From positions 1 through 9,063 of the forward strand of contig CAZXEU010000131.1 of the NCBI GenBank assembly GCA_964639665.1: DNA of 9,063 nt, given 5' to 3'. This document shows positions 6,741-9,063 of this stretch, in pieces. The notes under the pieces were generated by a model. The model was not told the DNA's origin, did no database searches, and saw only the letters and a program-made list of their open reading frames with translations. Origin of the DNA: CAZXEU01 sp964639665. Its GTDB lineage: Bacteria; Bacteroidota; Rhodothermia; Rhodothermales; Bin80. Position 1 is the stretch's first letter. The number at the start of each line of letters is the position of its first letter. The position numbers were made by a program, and so were the translations under genes.

Positions 6741-8262
6741 TTGTATCAGATGGTTGCATGGCGTGATCAATGACCAGTTCGCCCTTCAGGGCGTCCGGTT
6801 CGCAGCCGAAGGTGTAGGTTGCTGCCCGGTCTGCCGTAATGTCCACGCTCGTTTCTTCGTGGAGCGGCGCCGCAACCGGGCCAATTCCGAGCTCGGGGAA
6901 TTCAATTCCCGCATCGCAGGCTCGCTCGGCGTGGCGCACGAAGATGAGCCGGGCGGGCACGCCCAGGGGAAGCTCTATGCGGGCCGGCTCGAATCCGGCG
7001 GCCGTGATGTTTATCCTGTAGACTGCAGGCGCTTCGGATACCATGGCGGTCAGCCGGGCTTCGGAGTCAATAAGGAACTGCGCCCGGGTCACCACTTCGT
7101 CGCCCGCGACCAGCCCGGACAGGATCTGAACCAGGTCGCTGCTCTGGAGGCCGGGCGTGACCTCGACGGGGGCGTACTGCCAGGGCCCCGAAACCCGCAG
7201 TACATGGTGCCGGTCTCCCGAGCTGATTACGGCATCAAGGGGGACAACGGGCAGCGGCGCGTCGGCTGCGGCCTGCAGATGGACGGTAGCGTACATGCCC
7301 GGCAGCAGCCGGCCATGCACATTGGGGACATCGATGCGCGCCCTTGCCGCCCTCGAATCTGGATCCACATAATCGTACAGATAGCTGATTGTGCCTTCGA
7401 TGGTCTGCCCCGAGTCGTACGGAAGATGGATGACGGCCATATGGCCCGGCGAAAGCCAGGCCAGATCCCGCTCGTATACATCCACGATGAGCCAGAGCTC
7501 GGCCAGGTCCGCCACCTTCATCAGGGTCTCGCCGGCGCTGAACATCTGGCCCTCGGTCACCGCTGTGGAGGTCACGGTGCCCGCGGCGGAGGCGTATATG
7601 GTTAAGGTCCTGCCGGGCGTGCCGGTTTCCTCCAGCAGCTGGACCTGCTGCGGCGTTACGTCAACAAAGGCGAGCCTGCGACGGGCGGCCTCAACCAGCC
7701 GCAGGGCATCCGGTGCGCCCTGAAGGCGCTCCCTGTTGCGCAGCGCGAGCAAGTATTCCTCTTGCGCCGCCACCAGCTCCGGACTGTAGATTTCCATAAG
7801 AGGCTGGCCCTCCGTGACCCGGGCGCCCTCGAAATTCACGTAGAGCCGTTCGACCCAACCGCCAACCTTGGGAGCTACGACCGAGACGCGCTGGTCGTTG
7901 GCTGCAAATACACCTGTTGTGCGTACCGTGCGGGAGAGCCTCCTTTGCGCTACCCGGGTAGTATTGAGGCCTATCGCCCTGGCCATTTCCCGGGTGACTT
8001 CCACGGCGTCGCCGGAAGGCACGGGCGTCGCAACCAGGTCCATGCCGCATATGGGGCAGGTACCGGGCTCGTCCTCTATGATCCACGGGTGCATGCCGTC
8101 TCGGAAGACAACGCCATCCCCGTTGAGGTCGGCACTGGCAAGGTCTCCCGGGGCCTCCCGGGATTCGGGATCCGCCGGCTCCGAAGGCGAGCGCAAAAGC
8201 AGGACCAGCGCAATCGCCACCAGTGCGACTGCCGCGAGGGCTATGTAGCGGACGAATTTCAT
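6721..8262 (-). CDS. cusB: CusB-type periplasmic adaptor with C-terminal cupredoxin-like domain
   Basis: This 513-residue membrane-fusion protein bridges the RND pump and outer-membrane channel. Residues 2-24 form one hydrophobic N-terminal anchor or signal segment. ADLNGDGVVFRDGMHP then leads into a heavy-metal-binding motif ending CPICGMDL (C69, C72, M74). The barrel-sandwich and hairpin region covers about 90-260 (VVAPKVGGWVERLYVNFEGARVTEGQ..., AQEEYLLALRN), followed by the beta-barrel and proximal domains (LWLIVDVYERDLAWLSPG; LLPGMYATVHL; VVPLDAVI) to about 405. Residues 413-499 form an extra domain resembling Cupredoxin_1: GFEPARIELPLGVPARLIFVR, C449, FPELGI, YTFGC (C487), KGELVID. The tail is His/Met-rich (DHAMQPSDTNDHAHH). 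E. coli CusB is about 407 residues, so roughly 100 are added. The start at 8262 follows the cusC-like stop by one base and begins a clean signal anchor (MKFVRYIALAAV). A longer in-frame extension to 8346 overlaps that gene and is rejected. Confidence 0.93.
   Translation of the reverse strand: MKFVRYIALAAVALVAIALVLLLRSPSEPADPESREAPGDLASADLNGDGVVFRDGMHPWIIEDEPGTCPICGMDLVATPVPSGDAVEVTREMARAIGLNTTRVAQRRLSRTVRTTGVFAANDQRVSVVAPKVGGWVERLYVNFEGARVTEGQPLMEIYSPELVAAQEEYLLALRNRERLQGAPDALRLVEAARRRLAFVDVTPQQVQLLEETGTPGRTLTIYASAAGTVTSTAVTEGQMFSAGETLMKVADLAELWLIVDVYERDLAWLSPGHMAVIHLPYDSGQTIEGTISYLYDYVDPDSRAARARIDVPNVHGRLLPGMYATVHLQAAADAPLPVVPLDAVISSGDRHHVLRVSGPWQYAPVEVTPGLQSSDLVQILSGLVAGDEVVTRAQFLIDSEARLTAMVSEAPAVYRINITAAGFEPARIELPLGVPARLIFVRHAERACDAGIEFPELGIGPVAAPLHEETSVDITADRAATYTFGCEPDALKGELVIDHAMQPSDTNDHAHH
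6731..6769 (-). repeat. 9-bp direct repeat in the cusB tail / cusA start
   Basis: TGATCACGC (minus strand) occurs at 6769-6761 and again at 6739-6731, exactly 30 bases apart. In the cusB frame both copies encode Asp-His-Ala, giving the two halves of the DHAM...DHAHH tail. In the cusA frame the second copy is part of the start region MITR, and the first would give the rejected TTG start with the same ITP/ITR beginning. The 30-base spacing keeps the frame, so this may be a trace of a small in-frame duplication. It may also be chance. Confidence 0.5.
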
Positions 8263-8263
8263 T

Positions 8264-9063
8264 TCACAAAAGGGAAAGCAGGGATTCGAGCGACTCGATC
8301 CCAAGGGTGCGTTCAAGGGCTGCCGCCAGTGCCAGGCAGCCAACAAAGGTGTCCTCCCTGTTCATCTGCAGCGTAAAGAGCAGCCGCTGGGAATCGAGGA
8401 GGTTCAGGAAGTCCGTGCGGCCGGTCGTGTAGGCGGCCAGCGCCGCTTCCATCGCCGACTCGGCCTGCGGAATGAGCAGGTTGTCGTATTGGTCGAGCTG
8501 ATCGCGTTCAAGCCGGAATCGCCGGACGAGATCGGCGATTCCGGCGCGGAGATCCGAACCGAACGCCTGCAGCCCGGCATCCGCCTGCCTTTTCCGGATC
8601 ACGGCCTCTTCGAGGCGTGCACGCCGCCTTGGGCGTTGCAAGGGAAGCCGCACCGACAGGCCGGTGGCAAGGGCATCCCGGCCGCTTCCCGGGCCGGCCG
8701 CGATGTCAAAGTAGGCCAGGTGAACCCCGAATTCGGGCCAGTAGGCCATGCGTGCCAATTCGATGCGCCTTTCCTCGCGAGAGCGCATGACCTGCAGTGC
8801 AACTGCTTCCGAGCGGGACCGTGCTGCAAGGTCAACGAGTTCTTCGGCAGCCAGCGGCAACCGCGGTGGCAGCGCAACCTGCACCAGGACGCTGTCAGGC
8901 AGGGTTCTGTCCAGCAGTCGCTCCAACTCGGACAGGGCGCGGCTGCGCCGGGCGTCGAGCTCCAGCAGCCGAAGGGCCAGCGTGTTCTTCTCCAGCTGCG
9001 CCTTCAGTATGGCTTGCTGGGTGCCACTACCTACTTCGAATTGTGCCGCTGCCGCGTCTTCGA
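8264..9063 (-). CDS. Outer-membrane efflux protein (TolC/CusC-like), 5' end outside window
   Basis: The C-terminal 265 residues of an outer-membrane factor forming the trans-periplasmic channel of the CusCBA complex are visible. The frame is open to the window edge and begins EDAAAAQFEVGSGTQQAILKA, the family's helical FxxGxGxQxxxLKAQ repeat element. It continues LELDARRSRALSELERLLDR, the usual 'LN.LL' region of the first repeat. The second repeat follows: FGVHLAYFDI, then LSVRLPLQ near the outer-membrane strands, a long charged helix (EEAVIRKRQADAGLQ), and AAYTTGRTDFLNLLDSQRLLF, the mirrored YxxGxxxFLxLLDAQR element. A TTG at 8926 is internal and not the real start. Full-length members are about 420-470 residues, so roughly 150-200 residues and any signal or lipobox lie beyond 9063. 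The stop is one base from the cusB ATG. Metal-efflux role is inferred from the neighbours. Confidence 0.93.
   Translation of the reverse strand, partial: EDAAAAQFEVGSGTQQAILKAQLEKNTLALRLLELDARRSRALSELERLLDRTLPDSVLVQVALPPRLPLAAEELVDLAARSRSEAVALQVMRSREERRIELARMAYWPEFGVHLAYFDIAAGPGSGRDALATGLSVRLPLQRPRRRARLEEAVIRKRQADAGLQAFGSDLRAGIADLVRRFRLERDQLDQYDNLLIPQAESAMEAALAAYTTGRTDFLNLLDSQRLLFTLQMNREDTFVGCLALAAALERTLGIESLESLLSLL

Noticed and set aside
6741..6770. TTG start adding ten residues to CusA
   Set aside because: The ATG at 6740 gives the typical family N-terminus. The extra residues come from sequence constrained by the cusB tail, and there is no ribosome binding site before the TTG.
6439..7605. 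388-codon plus-strand frame opposite cusA and cusB
   Set aside because: It is antisense to two clearly conserved genes. Its product is Gly/Arg/His-rich without family motifs.
8263..8346. 28-residue N-terminal extension of CusB
   Set aside because: It lies entirely over the end of the outer-membrane factor gene, and the ATG at 8262 begins a clean signal-anchor segment.
8924..8926. TTG as start of the outer-membrane factor
   Set aside because: The frame continues open and with family-typical helical sequence up to the window edge, so the real start lies beyond it.

Overview
The window looks like chromosomal DNA from a GC-rich, double-membraned (Gram-negative-type) bacterium. The inference rests on a tripartite RND efflux system with its own outer-membrane channel, consistently GC-rich coding, and tightly packed operons with overlapping start and stop codons. 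I cannot place it at genus or phylum level. Nothing marks it as a plasmid, phage or transposon: there is no integrase, transposase, tRNA or CRISPR array.

Layout: two convergent operons meet at about 3491-3611. The left operon (+ strand, 85-3490) holds the C-terminal part of a P1/DmpA-type aminopeptidase, a class III PLP-dependent aminotransferase, a 71-residue two-helix membrane protein and a sodium/solute symporter (SSS family). These four are joined by overlaps or gaps of a few bases. The likely theme is uptake of an organic acid, amino acid or small-peptide substrate, release of an N-terminal residue, and transamination or racemisation of it. The exact substrate cannot be read from the sequence.

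The right operon (- strand, 9063 down to 3612) is a copper/silver efflux system in the order outer-membrane factor (cusC-like, running off the window edge), periplasmic adaptor (cusB) and RND pump (cusA). CusA keeps the three methionines and the glutamate of the Cu/Ag site. CusB carries an N-terminal heavy-metal-binding motif and an extra C-terminal cupredoxin-like domain ending in a His/Met tail. No metal sensor, CusF chaperone or P-type ATPase lies inside the window.

The first 144 bases are anomalous: a perfect 60-bp inverted repeat around a 24-base spacer. Both arms, and the spacer when read on the minus strand, encode the conserved VGAGTGA region of the aminopeptidase. This is best explained as a fold-back join, either an assembly or amplification artefact at a contig end or, less likely, a real inverted duplication. 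The aminopeptidase should therefore be treated as broken at its 5' end in this sequence.

No intergenic stretch exceeds about 125 bases. No convincing promoter is visible, because both operons start outside the window.
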